DNA of 28,877 nucleotides from contig NW_026971488.1 in NCBI RefSeq assembly GCF_963678635.1, positions 1-28,877 on the forward strand, read 5' to 3'. This DNA comes from Symsagittifera roscoffensis (lineage: Eukaryota; Xenacoelomorpha; Acoela; Convolutidae). Made by a program: the position numbers and the translations under genes. Positions 1-9,774 of this stretch are shown here, in pieces. The first letter of the stretch is position 1, and every line of letters begins with the position of its first letter. Under the pieces are notes generated by a model. The model made no database searches, was not told the DNA's origin, and worked only from the letters and a program-made list of their open reading frames with translations.

Positions 1-279
1 CCCCCAAAAAATACATTTTATGGCATTTTCAGTCAATCAGGAAACACGCTACAATTAATGGGTCAATAACTGCAAAATTTGTATCAAAATGAGCCTCGTA
101 CGGCGTAGCTCAACAAAAATTAAGAAGAGTATTTTTTCAAAAAAATTGAGCGAAAATTTTTCAAAAAAACTATGAATTTTAGACAATATCAATGCTCAAG
201 TGTGAAAATTTGAGTCAACCCAAAGTAATTTGACTGACTAGCTAGCCTTAATTCAATGTGGAATGATTTTTTTGTGCGG

Positions 280-337
280 AATAATTCGCCAAGCTTAATT
301 AAATAATTCGCCAAGCTTAGTTAAATAATTCGCGTTA
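280..337. repeat. Three-unit 22-bp tandem repeat
   Basis: AATAATTCGCCAAGCTTAAT-type units start at 280, 302 and 324. The first two differ by one base and the third diverges into CGCGTTACGC. The same triplet, more degraded in its first unit, is at 5370-5427, 9627-9684 and 14794-14851. It is absent from E-G. Confidence 0.75.
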
Positions 338-465
338 CGCTTTCAGGATTATGGATAAAATCTACAAAAAGCGCACAGATTAGCCCAGAACATGGCTAAA
401 TTGGCAGTTTGAAACATTCAAAAATTATTAAAAAACGGAGGTAAAACGTGTTTTTAAATTAGATT

Positions 466-751
466 TCAATCAGTCGATAGAGTCAGTATCTTGAATGAGA
501 CCTAAGTATTTTTTAATAAAAACTATTGTTTCAATCGCCGAAAAATGACTGAATAAAAAAACTACCACATCAATAATTATTCCGTTTTCTTCGAATCTTA
601 AGGCCAAATAAATGCGTTCATTCAGCCGTGATTTCTGATTTAATTGAAACTAAATTTTTAGATAGCCAAAAAAGTATATGCGCATTGAGTTCTGCAACAT
701 CTCAACGAAACCAGGCAAACAAATTAGATGCAATATGCGCACTACCCCTGT
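466..751 (-). pseudogene. Decayed minus-strand coding-like segment, copy A
   Basis: Same frame as the entry at 14932-15264. Here SIHSLK of the other copies reads SID followed by a stop (TGA), and the stop shared by the copies lies near the YLKI position. It is clearly broken. Product unknown. Confidence 0.3.
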
Positions 752-759
752 TTACTTGA
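652..759 (+). pseudogene. Decayed plus-strand coding-like segment, copy A
   Basis: Copy A's version of the plus-strand frame described at 15165-15320. It reads KFLDSQKSICALSSATS and then QRNQANKLDAICALPLFT before a TGA. Beyond the stop the copies no longer agree in frame. Product unknown. Confidence 0.3.
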
Positions 760-1243
760 TATCAATTGATGATCCCATTTAACAAGTACAAGTGTAAATG
801 GCCTTAAAGAAGGTGAAGCTTGCGTTTTATCAAGTCAAAAAAGCTTATCTGAAATAGAAAAAAAAAGCGGCATCATATAACAAATTAAATTTTTTATATA
901 TGCACGTTTCCAATCTTGTTTTCTTAAGGTGTGAAAAATTTTGAAAGATTTTGTTGTATTTCAAAAACTCAGAAACTCAGACTCTTCGCAAAACGCCCAT
1001 TGCCCGAAATGTTTCTTAATTTTACGAGGCCAAACTGTGCATTCTGTGCATTGTAAGCGGATTCCGCAGCAGGTCAAAACCAGATTCGTCGCGGAATCCG
1101 AAAAATTGCTACTTTTCTTTGATCTTCTTTGCTGTTTTGGGTTTCACAAACAAGTACCTGAAAAGTGCACCGCTCGAAATCGCCCCAAAATTAGGCCAGC
1201 TTGCCGAATACGCAATCGTGTTTGCGTAATTCAGTACAGTTTA

Positions 1244-1408
1244 TGGAATCCACAAACAAATACCAAGATATGTGTATAATTAATTTGAGCTGTTGCGGAA
1301 ACCGCTACTGTAATTGAATCCGCAAACTGTAAGTGGAATCTGCAAATTGTAAATGGAATCCACCAATTGTATGAGGAATCCGCATTTTGTTTGCGAATTC
1401 CATTTACA
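1244..1408. repeat. GGAATCCGC ~20-bp array, copy A
   Basis: Seven or so degenerate units, each with GGAATCCGC or a near variant, spaced about 18-22 bp and separated by CAAACTGTAA-type sequence. The unit is a half or whole of a palindrome: TGTAAGCGGA, a central T, then its reverse complement. Units appear in both phases, and an isolated half (TGTAAGCGGATTCCG) lies at about 1050-1065. Equivalent arrays occur in B, C and D. Confidence 0.75.
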
Positions 1409-1481
1409 TGTATGAAAGTCCAGAAAGTTCAATCTCAATTACTACATTGATTAACTACCAGTTGAAAAACCAAATGTTTGG

Positions 1482-1629
1482 TCTCAAGTCCTGCCAACCC
1501 AACTTCGATCTCAAATCCTGTCAACTTAGATCTCAAATCCTGTCAACCCAGCTCCGATCTCAATTCCTTCTAACACACAATTTCTGTCAAACAATCTCAA
1601 CTACTGCCATCTCAATTCCTGCCCACTGA
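1482..1629. repeat. CTCAAATCCTGTCAAC minisatellite, copy A (148 bp)
   Basis: Imperfect tandem units of about 17-26 bp with the core GATCTCAAATCCTGTCAAC, decaying to CTCAATTCCTGCC at the right end. Short plus-strand open frames through it (ISNPVNLDLKSCQL-like) are products of the repeat. Length differs between copies: 148 bp here, 199 in B and C, 259 in D. Confidence 0.8.
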
Positions 1630-2427
1630 ATAAACTGGGTAAACTAATTCATCAGTTCATTTCAATCAATTCAATAAAATTTTATACGTTTTAATTAGGT
1701 GTTTTTGCTATTATTTTCAAATAGCGAAACCAGAATAGAGTTTGATGATGCAACGTTTTTAGGAACAAGTTTTTGTGTTTTCGAAAATAACCTTTGATTA
1801 ACAGGAAAAAGAATACGGTGAACTAGAAAACAGTTATTTTAGAAAGCTCAATAAAACAAACAGTCATAACAACAAACAGTAATCACTCCAAGTAGTGCAT
1901 TTTCCGTGGCCATGTCTAGAAAACAGCTACATCGTAGTTAATTGTAAAAACAGATATGATAAAAAATCTAAGGTTTCACCATTAGCCAAAAACATATTTA
2001 GACACACAACAATCCGAAAAAATTACACTTTACCCAAACAAAAATTGCGAACATTTCCAGCACAAAAAAATATAACTGGCCCAATCAACTAGTCCATTGG
2101 CAAGCTAATATACTACTTAAGATTGACTCAAGAGCTCAAATACCAAAAACTTCCATAATATATAGCACAAGGAAGAAATTAATAAGATAACAAAAACGTA
2201 AAAAGTAGGTTTCGATTGCAACGACCATCATATCAAAACACAGGCAAGCTCATGCGCAAACTTTATGTAAATTGAAAAAATTTTTAAAAAAATGTGAACG
2301 ATGAATATAAATTTTTCAAGGAGTGAGATGATTTATAAAAATTTCTTTTTCAGAACTTGACTAAACTTTCGCCAGCCTACATCCATTTAATTGCCAGACC
2401 AATTTTTAAACGTGAATAAATCCAATT
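1630..2427. other. Unit arm kept in copy A, no recognised gene
   Basis: AT-rich sequence shared with D (about 16253-17160) and mostly deleted from B and C. A 65-codon open frame at 1895-2092 is lysine and asparagine rich with no family signature. I see no RNA gene or transposon end. Confidence 0.6.
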
Positions 2428-2751
2428 TTATGCCTCAGTAACCCACGCAAAAAAGCGAAAAAATTTCATTGTAACAACCCATACTTCCAGAACTGTGAAC
2501 ATTGAAAAAAAAATTAGGGACACTGAAAAAACAACCACGTATCCAAACACTGAGTTTATCAGCCACCAAATATCAAGATCTGATCTGCTCTTAAGCTGTT
2601 GGTTCTTGAGCTTAAGTAACCTTTTAGAATCAAAACTAGTTTTTAGAATTAAAATATTTAGAAAACCTTCTGTTAATTTGGCCAAAATTTGACCTCGTTT
2701 TCCCGACAATCCAGGTGATGACTTTTTTTTTGGAAAAACCGACCTCCTCAT
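2428..2751 (-). pseudogene. Hydrophobic open frame, possible decayed membrane-protein exon
   Basis: The 107-codon minus-strand frame begins MRRSVFPKKKSS. A basic first half (LLKLKNQQLKSRSD) is followed by a strongly hydrophobic second half, with two likely membrane-spanning runs from about residue 62 (WWLINSVFGYVVVFSVSLIF and FTVLEVWVV). Copy D at about 17170-17400 keeps LLKL, LKSRSD, IWWLIN and YVVVFSVS, but it has a TGA in place of the glycine before YVVV and a frameshift after FSVS, so it is dead there. Differences between A and D show no clear third-position excess. I do not recognise the family, and chance remains possible because A/T-rich sequence readily encodes F, I and V. Confidence 0.25.
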
Positions 2752-4265
2752 TTTTTTACAGGCAAAAAAAATTCTATTGCAATCATTGCTAATCAGAAAA
2801 ATAGCCTTGTAACGACGCTGCTATGCTGAAAAACCCTGTGTCGAACCAACAACCCAGAGAACAGCAGAAAAATTTTTAAAAATTAGGTTTTCATCGAAAA
2901 AAAATTATTTGACATAAAAAACATAAGCTTGTGATTCTAGATCTCCCAATCGTCCTCATACAAACACTCTGGCATTTTTTGAGCAAGATCCAACAATTAC
3001 TTCAGACAGATTTTATTCTTAAAAAAAGACAATTATGAGGTTACTCGTTACTCTCCAGTAAATAAATCGAGTTCTAATAATAAAAAAGGGTGCTTGGAAA
3101 AAGTAATTGTAACTTTTTGATCTTTGATCCTTCGAGTGTGCGCATAAAAAAATTTGGAAAAATAAAATCTCTCTATCATACATTTGTCGACACTCGAACT
3201 GATCCCTCTTTTTTCTCCTTTTTCAGAGATTTTTGTGAAATCATCCGTTTCTTTTTGCCTAATTTGGTGTTCGTCTATTTTTGGTAACTAACTCACCTTC
3301 ATCTAATCCGGTATCTAACTCATTAATCATGTTAGCTAGTGTTTCTATGCGTTTGAAAGGACGTCACTAATTCAATCTTGTTGATTATATTGTTCATCCA
3401 GTATTGCTTAAATAGTATATATGTTATAGGTTTTTGTACGCGCAATCCAAGGAAGCTTTTTAATTGGAGTTCAATTACTTTTTGGAATACGTTTAAAGAT
3501 TTTTTTATGGATTTCAATGATATAAACTGTGCGCCTATCCAGTGCACAGTTTGGCCTCGTAAAAAAGTTTTACACAGCTGAAAAAAAATGAGTCATTCAA
3601 TTTTCACACACTTCTCGACCTACAACAATTGTATAAATTCTCTATGAAAAGCATCGAGTCACACAACAAAAAAGGTTTTTTAAACAATTTTGTTAAATCA
3701 TTAATTGTATTGTTTTAAATAAAATTACTTTGTTTTCAAAGCTAGCGGAACAAAGTTTCATCGTGCCAGAAATAACAAAACTCAGATTTTTTTTTCTTTT
3801 CAAAGAAAAAAAACATACGAAAAAAAGCTTTTTTGTATATACACAGGACCAAAATGTTTTTAGAACAATTTTACGTATACAAGATAAGTTATTGGAAATA
3901 CATTTTCAAGGGTTTCTTCAACTGTTTTGTTGCAAAATAGAGGTCGCCCTCAAAACAGTATGCGACAAAACGTCGTTGGATAATTTTGGTTTTTAATTGT
4001 TTTTTCAAAAACATTGGATGCAAGGTTTTCTTTACTCCAATTTCGTGTCACAATTCAAGCCAATTGATAAAAAACGGCTAATTGATTTCATGTTGAATAA
4101 AAATGACTAGTTACTTTTCCATTTTCTATGTTTTTCTACCTAAAATTGTGTAATTAGCGTTCTTGGCCTTGGAAAGTCAATCCGGAGTTTTCTATCAATT
4201 TTTTTCAAGTTGTTTTTTTTTCAGTTTATTGAGTCACAATTTTTAGTGGTTTTTCAATATTAAGG
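2752..4265. other. Unit body of copy A, no supported gene
   Basis: This stretch is shared with B and C (and in part D and E). Frames at 3090-3287 (+), 3332-3547 (-), 3378-3581 (+) and 3730-3996 (+) recur in B and C. The first begins at GTG, not ATG. Between B and C the minus-strand frame differs at three codons, all amino-acid changing. No RNA gene or terminal repeat was seen. Confidence 0.6.
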
Positions 4266-4337
4266 CTCATCGCCGACTCTCATAAGCATACTCATCTTCA
4301 CTTTTCTCGGCGAGAAAAATTTATGCCAATCGATGAG
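4266..4337 (+). other. Nested inverted repeats, copy A
   Basis: CTCATCG at the left end pairs with CGATGAG at the right end. Nested inside it, CGCCGA pairs with TCGGCG (4271-4276 with 4307-4312). The two stems share two bases, so they are partly alternative. The arms are conserved in six copies although the intervening sequence varies. Confidence 0.6.
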
Positions 4338-4599
4338 CGATGAGATAAAATCTACAAAAAACCACAAGGATCATATCAAGTCAAAACTTTGATTCTTTAA
4401 ATGGCCAATTCAATGGCCTCGAAAATTTGCGTAATAAAAATTTTCAAAATTGTCTGTTCCTCTTCATCAAACAGCCAAGTGAATTTTTAAGTTATAAATT
4501 GAGTCTTATAGAAAAACGAGATGACTAATTAGATTGTCTCAATTGAATTCAGAAAAATTTTGATAAAGCGTTGAATGATTTTGCAGTTATTAGACGCGT

Positions 4600-4955
4600 G
4601 TTCGCTCTCTGATTGATGTGATGAAATCCTGACAGCTCATATAAAAAAACCAGAGCGTGAACAATTCGAAATTGACTTTAAACTCACTTTGTTCGATTAT
4701 AATACAACAATAAGATGTATAGATAGGAGCCGCACAAGGACAAATCAAGAGCCGAAAATCTTTCTATGAGATGCCCTGGATAACCTTACATTAAATTGAA
4801 AGGAAGAAAAGAATTAACTCCCGGTCACGTGTTACAGATTATGTCGAAAATTCTGAGTTTTCGTTTTTGTTTAGTTTCTAAAAACTAATGGAATAACTGA
4901 GCGAAATTTTTTGTCATTTTCATTGTTTGCAGAGTTGAGTTTGTTTGAACTCAAT
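4600..4955 (+). ncRNA. Conserved structured block 1, possible snRNA/SL-like RNA
   Basis: No known RNA was identified; this is a structural candidate. At 4600-4662 the arms GTTCGCTCTCTG and CAGAGCGTGAAC form a 12-bp stem (10 Watson-Crick pairs, one G-U, one mismatch) around about 39 nt, which include TATAAAAAAA. The last 111 bp hold CGAAAA/TTTTCG (4845-4863, 7-nt loop), TTAGTTT/AAACTAA (4871-4888, 4-nt loop), an Sm-site-like AAATTTTTTG (4904-4913) and a terminal hairpin GTTGAGTT/AACTCAAT (4934-4955). Hairpins followed by an Sm site and a 3' hairpin is the layout of Sm-class snRNAs and spliced-leader RNAs. I found no match to a known snRNA core, proximal element or leader exon. The orientation is inferred only from the position of the Sm-like site. 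Confidence 0.3.
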
Positions 4956-5500
4956 AATTACCCTATTTGACAACTTGAACCTTGAAAGTTAAAAATTGAT
5001 GAAGACAAGTTTTGCCTAAATTTAAACCAAAAAGACTGAATGCCAACTTGTTGAGCAAAATCGAGCTCAAAATTTTCCCCCAAAAAAGATTTTTTATGGC
5101 ATTTCATTTCATATTTCATTCAGTCAGTCAGAAAACACGCTACAATCAATGGGTCAAAAACTACCAAATTTATATCAAAATGAGCCTCGTACGGCGTAGC
5201 TCAACAAAAATTAAGAAGAATATTTTTTCAAAAAAATTGAGCAAAACTTTTTCAAAAAACTATGAGCTTTGGACAATATCAATGATCAAGCGTGAAAATT
5301 TGAGTCAACCCAATTTAATACGACTGACTAGCTAGCCTTAATTTAATTTGGAATGATTTTATTGTGCGGAATATCTCGCGAAGCCTAATTAATTAGTTCG
5401 CCAAGCTTAGTTAAATAATTCGCGTAACGCTTTCAGGATTATGGATAAAAACTACAAAACGCGCACAGATTAGCCCAGAACATGGCTAAATTGGCAGATC

Positions 5501-5842
5501 TCAAACATTCAAAATTTTGAAAAAAATGGAGGTAAAACGTGTTTTTAAATTTGATTTCAAGGAGTGGATAGAGTCGGTGTCTTCAATGAGGCCTAAGTAT
5601 TCTTTAATAAAAACTATTGTTTCAATTGCCGAAAAATGACTGAATAAAAAAACTACCACATCAATAATTATTCCGTTTTCTTCGATTCTCAAGGCCATAT
5701 AAATGCATTCATTCAGCCGTGATTTCTGATTTATTTGAAACTAAATTTTTAGATAGCCAAAAAAGTATCTGCGCATTGAGTTCTGCAACATCTCAACGAA
5801 ACCGCGCAAACAAATTTGATGCAATATGTGCACTACCCCTGT
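5501..5842 (-). pseudogene. Decayed minus-strand coding-like segment, copy B
   Basis: Minus-strand frame with one internal stop (TAG). Upstream part: TGVVHILHQICLRGFVEML and then QNSMRRYFFGYLKI. Downstream part includes NQKSRLNECIYMALRIEENG, then IIIDVVVFLFSHFSAIETIV. Compared with D there are many third-position and conservative changes. The stop sits beside AAAATTTAG, which could be a splice acceptor, so the downstream part could be an old exon. No family recognised. Confidence 0.3.
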
Positions 5843-5898
5843 TTACTTGTTATCACTCGTTGATCCCATTTAACAAGTACAAGCGTAACTGGCCTTAA
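5743..5898 (+). pseudogene. Plus-strand coding-like segment, copy B
   Basis: Copy B's version of the frame described at 15165-15320. It is open to the TAA after KYKRNWP. Against D it differs at six bases, all at third codon positions: three silent, plus F/L, H/Q and N/K. The ACTAAATTTTTAG before the third-position-biased part has the shape of a branch point and 3' splice site. Confidence 0.35.
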
Positions 5899-6322
5899 AG
5901 AAGGTGAAGCTTGCGTTTTGTCAAGTCAAAAAAGCTTATCATCTGAATTAGAAAAAAGCGACATCATTGAACAAATTAACTATTTTCTAGATGTACGTTT
6001 CCAATCTTTTTTTCTTAACGTAAAAAAGTGTTTGAACGATTTCATTGTATTTCAAAAACTCAGAAACTCAGACTCGTCGCGAAATATCCATTGCCCGAAA
6101 TGTTTCAATCCTAACATTACGAGGCAAACTGTGCTTCTGTGCATTGTAAGCGGATTCCGTAGCAGGTCAAAATCAGATATTTCGCTGAATCCGCAAAATT
6201 GCTGCTTTTCTTTGATCTTCTTTGCTGTTTTGGGTTTCACAAACAAGTACCTGAACAGTGCACCGCTCGAAATTGCCCCAAAATTAGGCCAGCTTGCCCA
6301 ATACGCAATCGTGTTTGCGTAA
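5866..6322 (+). pseudogene. Open frame GLKEGEACVLSS..., copy B
   Basis: Plus-strand frame that opens after a TGA and has no ATG before the first protein-like part: TGLKEGEACVLSSQKSL, then SSELEKSDIIEQINYFLDVR. That part overlaps the end of the preceding frame by about 30 bp in a different phase. Its second half runs into GGAATCC-type repeat (TGTAAGCGGATTCCG) and is unlikely to be protein. In A and D the equivalent of IIEQ reads ATA TAA (stop), and D also has compensating 1-base indels in A-runs. C shifts frame after NVKK. No family recognised; either a relic or chance. Confidence 0.22.
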
Positions 6323-6337
6323 TTCAGTACAGTTTAT

Positions 6338-6502
6338 GGAATCCACAAACAAATACCAAGATATGTGTATAGTTAATTTGAGCTGTTGCGGAATCCGCCA
6401 CTGTAATTGAATCCGCAAACTGTAATTGGAATCTGCAAATTCTAAATGGAATCCACCAATTGTATGAGGAATCCGCATTTTGTTTGCGAATTCCGCTTAC
6501 AT
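6338..6502. repeat. GGAATCCGC ~20-bp array, copy B
   Basis: Same array as at 1244-1408. Units include GGAATCCGCCACTGTAAT, GAATCCGCAAACTGTAAT, GGAATCTGCAAATT, GGAATCCACCAATTG and GGAATCCGCATTTTG, ending with CGAATTCCGCTTACA. Confidence 0.75.
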
Positions 6503-6573
6503 ATATGAAAGTCCAGAAAGTTCAATCTCAATTACTACATTGATGAACTACCAGTTGAAATACCAAATGTTTG

Positions 6574-6772
6574 GTCTCAAATCCTGTCAATCCAACTTCG
6601 ATCTCAAATCCTGTCAACTTAGATCTCAAATCCTGTCAACTCATCTCAATTTCGATCTCAGCTTCGATCTCAATTTCTGTCAAACCTAACAAACTTCGAT
6701 CTCAATTCCTTCTAACACACAATTTCTGTCAAACAATCTCAATTACTGCCATCTCAATTCCCGCCAACTGAA
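6574..6772. repeat. CTCAAATCCTGTCAAC minisatellite, copy B (199 bp)
   Basis: Same minisatellite as in A, about 51 bp longer through extra CTCAATTTCGATCTCAGC-type units. Confidence 0.8.
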
Positions 6773-8535
6773 TAAACTGGGTAAACTAATTCATCAGTTC
6801 ATTTCAATCAATTCAAAAAATTATATACGATTTAATTAGGCGTTTTTGCAATTATTTTCAAATAGCTAAACCAGAATAGAGTTTGATGATGCAACATTTT
6901 TAGGAACATGTTTTTGTGTTTTCCTTCTAATAATTTGGCCAAAATTTGACCTCGTTTTCCCGACAATCCAGATGATGACTTTTTTTTGGCTCCTCATTTT
7001 TTTACAGGCAAGAAAAATTCTATCGCAATCATTGATAATCAAAAAAATAGCCTTGTAACGACGCTGCTATGCTGAAAAACCCTGTGTCGAACCAACAACC
7101 CAGAGAACAGCAGAAAAAATTTTAAAAATTAGGTTTTCATCGAAAAAAAAATATTTGACATAAAAAACATAAGCTTGTGATTCTAGATCTCCCAATCGTC
7201 CTCATACAAACACTCTGGCATTTTTTGAGCAAGATCCAACAATTACTTCAGACAGATTTTATTCTTTAAAAAAAGACAATTATGAGGTTACTCGTTACTC
7301 TCCAGTAAATAAATCGAGTTCTAATAATAAAAAAGGGTGCTTGGAAAAAGTAATTGTAACTTTTTGATCTTTGATCCTTCGAGTGTGCGCATAAAAAAAT
7401 TTGGAAAAATAAAATCTCTCTATCATACTTTTGTCGACACTCGAAATGATCCCTCTTTTTTCTCCTTTTTCAGAGATTTTTGTGAAATCATCCGTTTCTT
7501 TTTGCCTAATTTGGTGTTCGTCTAATTTTGGTAACTAACTCACCTTCATCTAATCCGGTATCTAACTCATTAATCATGTTAGCTAGTGTTTCTATGCGTT
7601 TGAAAGGACGTCACTAATTCAATCTTGTTGATTATATTGTTCATCCAGTATTGCTTAAATAGTATATATGTTATAGGTTTTTGTACGCGCAATCCAAGGA
7701 AGCTTTTTAATTGGAGTTCAATTACTTTTTGGAATACGTTTAAAGATTTTTTTATGGATTTCAATGATATACAGACACAAAACTGTGCGCCTATCCAGTG
7801 CACAGTTTGGCCTCGTAAAAAAGTTTTACACAGCTGAAAAAAAATGAGTCATTCAATTTTCACACACTTCTCGACCTACAACAATTGTATAAATTCTCTA
7901 TGAAAAGCATCGAGTCACACAACAAAAAAGGTTTTTTAAACAATTTTGTTAAATCATTAATTGTATTGTTTTAAATAAAATTACTTTGTTTTCAAAGCTA
8001 GCGGAACAAAGTTTCATCGTGCCAGAAATAACAAAACTCAGATTTTTTTTTCTTTTCAAAGAAAAAAACATACGAAAAAAAGCTTTTTTGTATATACACA
8101 GGACCAAAATGTTTTTAGAACAATTTTACGTATACAAGACAAGTTATTGGAAATATATTTTCAAGGGTTTCTCCAACTGTTTTGTTGCAAAATAGAGGTC
8201 GCCCTCAAAACAGTATGCGACAAAACGTCGTTGGATAATTTTGGTTTGTAATTGTTTTTTCAAAAACATTGGATGCAAGGTTTTCTTTACTCCAATTTCG
8301 TGTCACAATTCAAGCCAATTGATAAAAAAACGGCTAATTGATTTCATGTTGAATAAAAATGACTAGTTACTTTTCCATTTTCTATGTTTTTTTACCTAAA
8401 ATTGTGTAATTAGCGTTCTTGGCCTTGGAAAGTCATTCCGGAGTTTTCTATCAATTTTTTTCAAGTTGTTTTTTTTTCAGTTTATTGAAGATGCAGGAAA
8501 AAGTCACAATTTTTAGTGGTTTTTCAATATTAAGG
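6773..8535. other. Unit body of copy B, no supported gene
   Basis: Follows copy A minus the 884-bp segment. The short frames here (7337-7525, 7579-7803, 7625-7837, 7986-8195, 8419-8607) are shared repeat sequence in several phases with no family signature. Long T and A runs vary between copies. Confidence 0.6.
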
Positions 8536-8608
8536 CTCATCGCCGACTCTCATAAGCATAATCATCTTCACTTTTCTCGGCGAGAAAAAATTTATGCCAA
8601 TCGATGAG
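8536..8608 (+). other. Nested inverted repeats, copy B
   Basis: Same arms as at 4266-4337, unchanged: CTCATCG with CGATGAG outside, CGCCGA with TCGGCG inside. Confidence 0.6.
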
Positions 8609-8870
8609 CGATGAGATAAAATCTACAAAAAACCAGAATGATCATATCAAGTCAAAATTTTGATTCTTTAAATGGCCAATTCAATGGCCTCGAAAATTTG
8701 CGTAATAAAAATTTTCAAAATTGTCTGTTCCTCTTCATCAAACAGCCAAGTCAATTATTCAGTTATAAATTGAGTCTTATAGAAAAACGAGATGACTAAT
8801 TAGATTGTCTCAATTGAATTCAGAAAAATTTTGAATAAGCGTTGAATGATTTTGCAGATAATAGACGCGT

Positions 8871-9227
8871 GTTCGCTCTCTGATTGATGTGATGAAATCC
8901 TGACAGCTCATATAAAAAAAACCAGAGCGTGAACAATTCGAATTTGACTTTAAACTAACTTTGTTCGATTATAATACAACAATAAGATGTATAGATAGGA
9001 GCCGCACAAGGACAAATCAAGAGCCGAAAATTTTTCTATGAGATGCCCTGGATAACATTACATTAAATGGAAAGGAAGAAAAGAATTAACTCCCGGTCAC
9101 GTGTTACAGATTATGTCGAAAATTCTGAGTTTTCGTTTTTGTTTAGTTTCTAAAAACTAATGGAATAACTGAGCGAAATTTTTTGTCATTTTCATTGTTT
9201 GCAGAGTTGAGTTTGTTTGAACTCAAT
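8871..9227 (+). ncRNA. Conserved structured block 2
   Basis: Same parts as block 1: the same 12-bp stem arms (8871-8934) and a 111-bp three-hairpin part at 9117-9227 with no length change. The terminal hairpin again ends AACTCAAT, leaving a G-U pair at its base. Confidence 0.3.
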
Positions 9228-9774
9228 AATTACACTATTTGACAACTTGAACCTTGAAAGTTAAAAATTGATGAAGACAAGTTTTGCCTAAATTTAAACC
9301 AAAAAGACTGAATGCCAACTTGTTGAGCAAAATCGAGCTCAAAATTTTCCCCCAAAAAAGATATTTTATGGCATTTTCAGTCAGTCAGAAAACACGCTAC
9401 AATTAATGGGTCAAAAACTGCCAAACTTATATCAAAATGAGCCTCGTACGGCGTAGCTCAACAAAAATTAAGAAGAGTATTTTTTCAAAAAAATTGAGCG
9501 AAATTTTTTCAAAAAACTATGAGCTTTGGACAATATCAATGATCAAGCGTGGAAATTTGAGTCAACCCAATTTAATACGACTGACTAGCTAGCCTTAATT
9601 TAATTTGGAATGATTTTATTGTGCGGAATATCTCGCGAAGCCTAATTAATTGGTTCGCCAAGCTTAGTTAAATAATTCGCGTAACGCTTTCAGGTTTATG
9701 GATAAAAACTACAAAACGCGCACAGATTAGCCCAGAACATGGCTAAATTGGCAGTTCTCAAACATTCAAAACTT

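Larger units (their letters stand above)
1..5076 (+). repeat. Satellite copy A (left end cut by window)
   Basis: First head-to-tail copy of the large satellite. Base 1 aligns with 5077 and 9349 at the CCCCCAAAAAA landmark. It is longer than B and C because it keeps about 884 bp (roughly 1783-2666) that both of them lack. It also lacks 9 bp near 3525 (GATATAAACTG here, GATATACAGACACAAAACTG in B and C). It contains a 22-bp repeat triplet, decayed coding-like segments, the GGAATCC array, the minisatellite and the structured core. Confidence 0.9.
5077..9348 (+). repeat. Satellite copy B, 4272 bp
   Basis: Complete copy, nearly identical to C over its whole length. It shares with C the 884-bp deletion, whose joint reads GTGTTTT|CCTTCT near 6923. 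B has a local expansion of ATTTC-like sequence near 5100-5125 that other copies lack. It also has a small deletion near 6988, where C reads GGAAAAACCGACCTCCTC and B reads GGCTCCTC. All open frames in it are short or broken. Confidence 0.92.

Noticed and set aside
1387-1629. Open frames through the CTCAAATCCTGTCAAC minisatellite (also 6480-6771, 10737-11028, 15900-16238)
   Set aside because: The repetitive peptide is a direct product of the tandem unit, readable in more than one phase.
3090-3287. Plus-strand frame LGKSNCNFLIFDPSS..., repeated at 7337 and 11602
   Set aside because: It begins at GTG, not ATG. Copy D breaks it with a stop and a frameshift. The few differences are replacements.
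3332-3581. Overlapping small frames on both strands (74-codon minus frame, 70-codon plus frame) repeated in B and C
   Set aside because: B and C differ by three codons in the minus frame and all three change the amino acid. The frames are carried along by the repeat and have no family signature.
4612-4640. GTGATGA and CTGA inside the loop of the 12-bp stem as snoRNA C and D boxes
   Set aside because: The two boxes are only about four bases apart, leaving no room for a guide region, so it does not fit a C/D snoRNA.
4641-4650. TATAAAAAAA as a TATA-box promoter for the structured block
   Set aside because: It lies within the loop of the stem. In this A/T-rich DNA such strings are common, and no other promoter element was seen.
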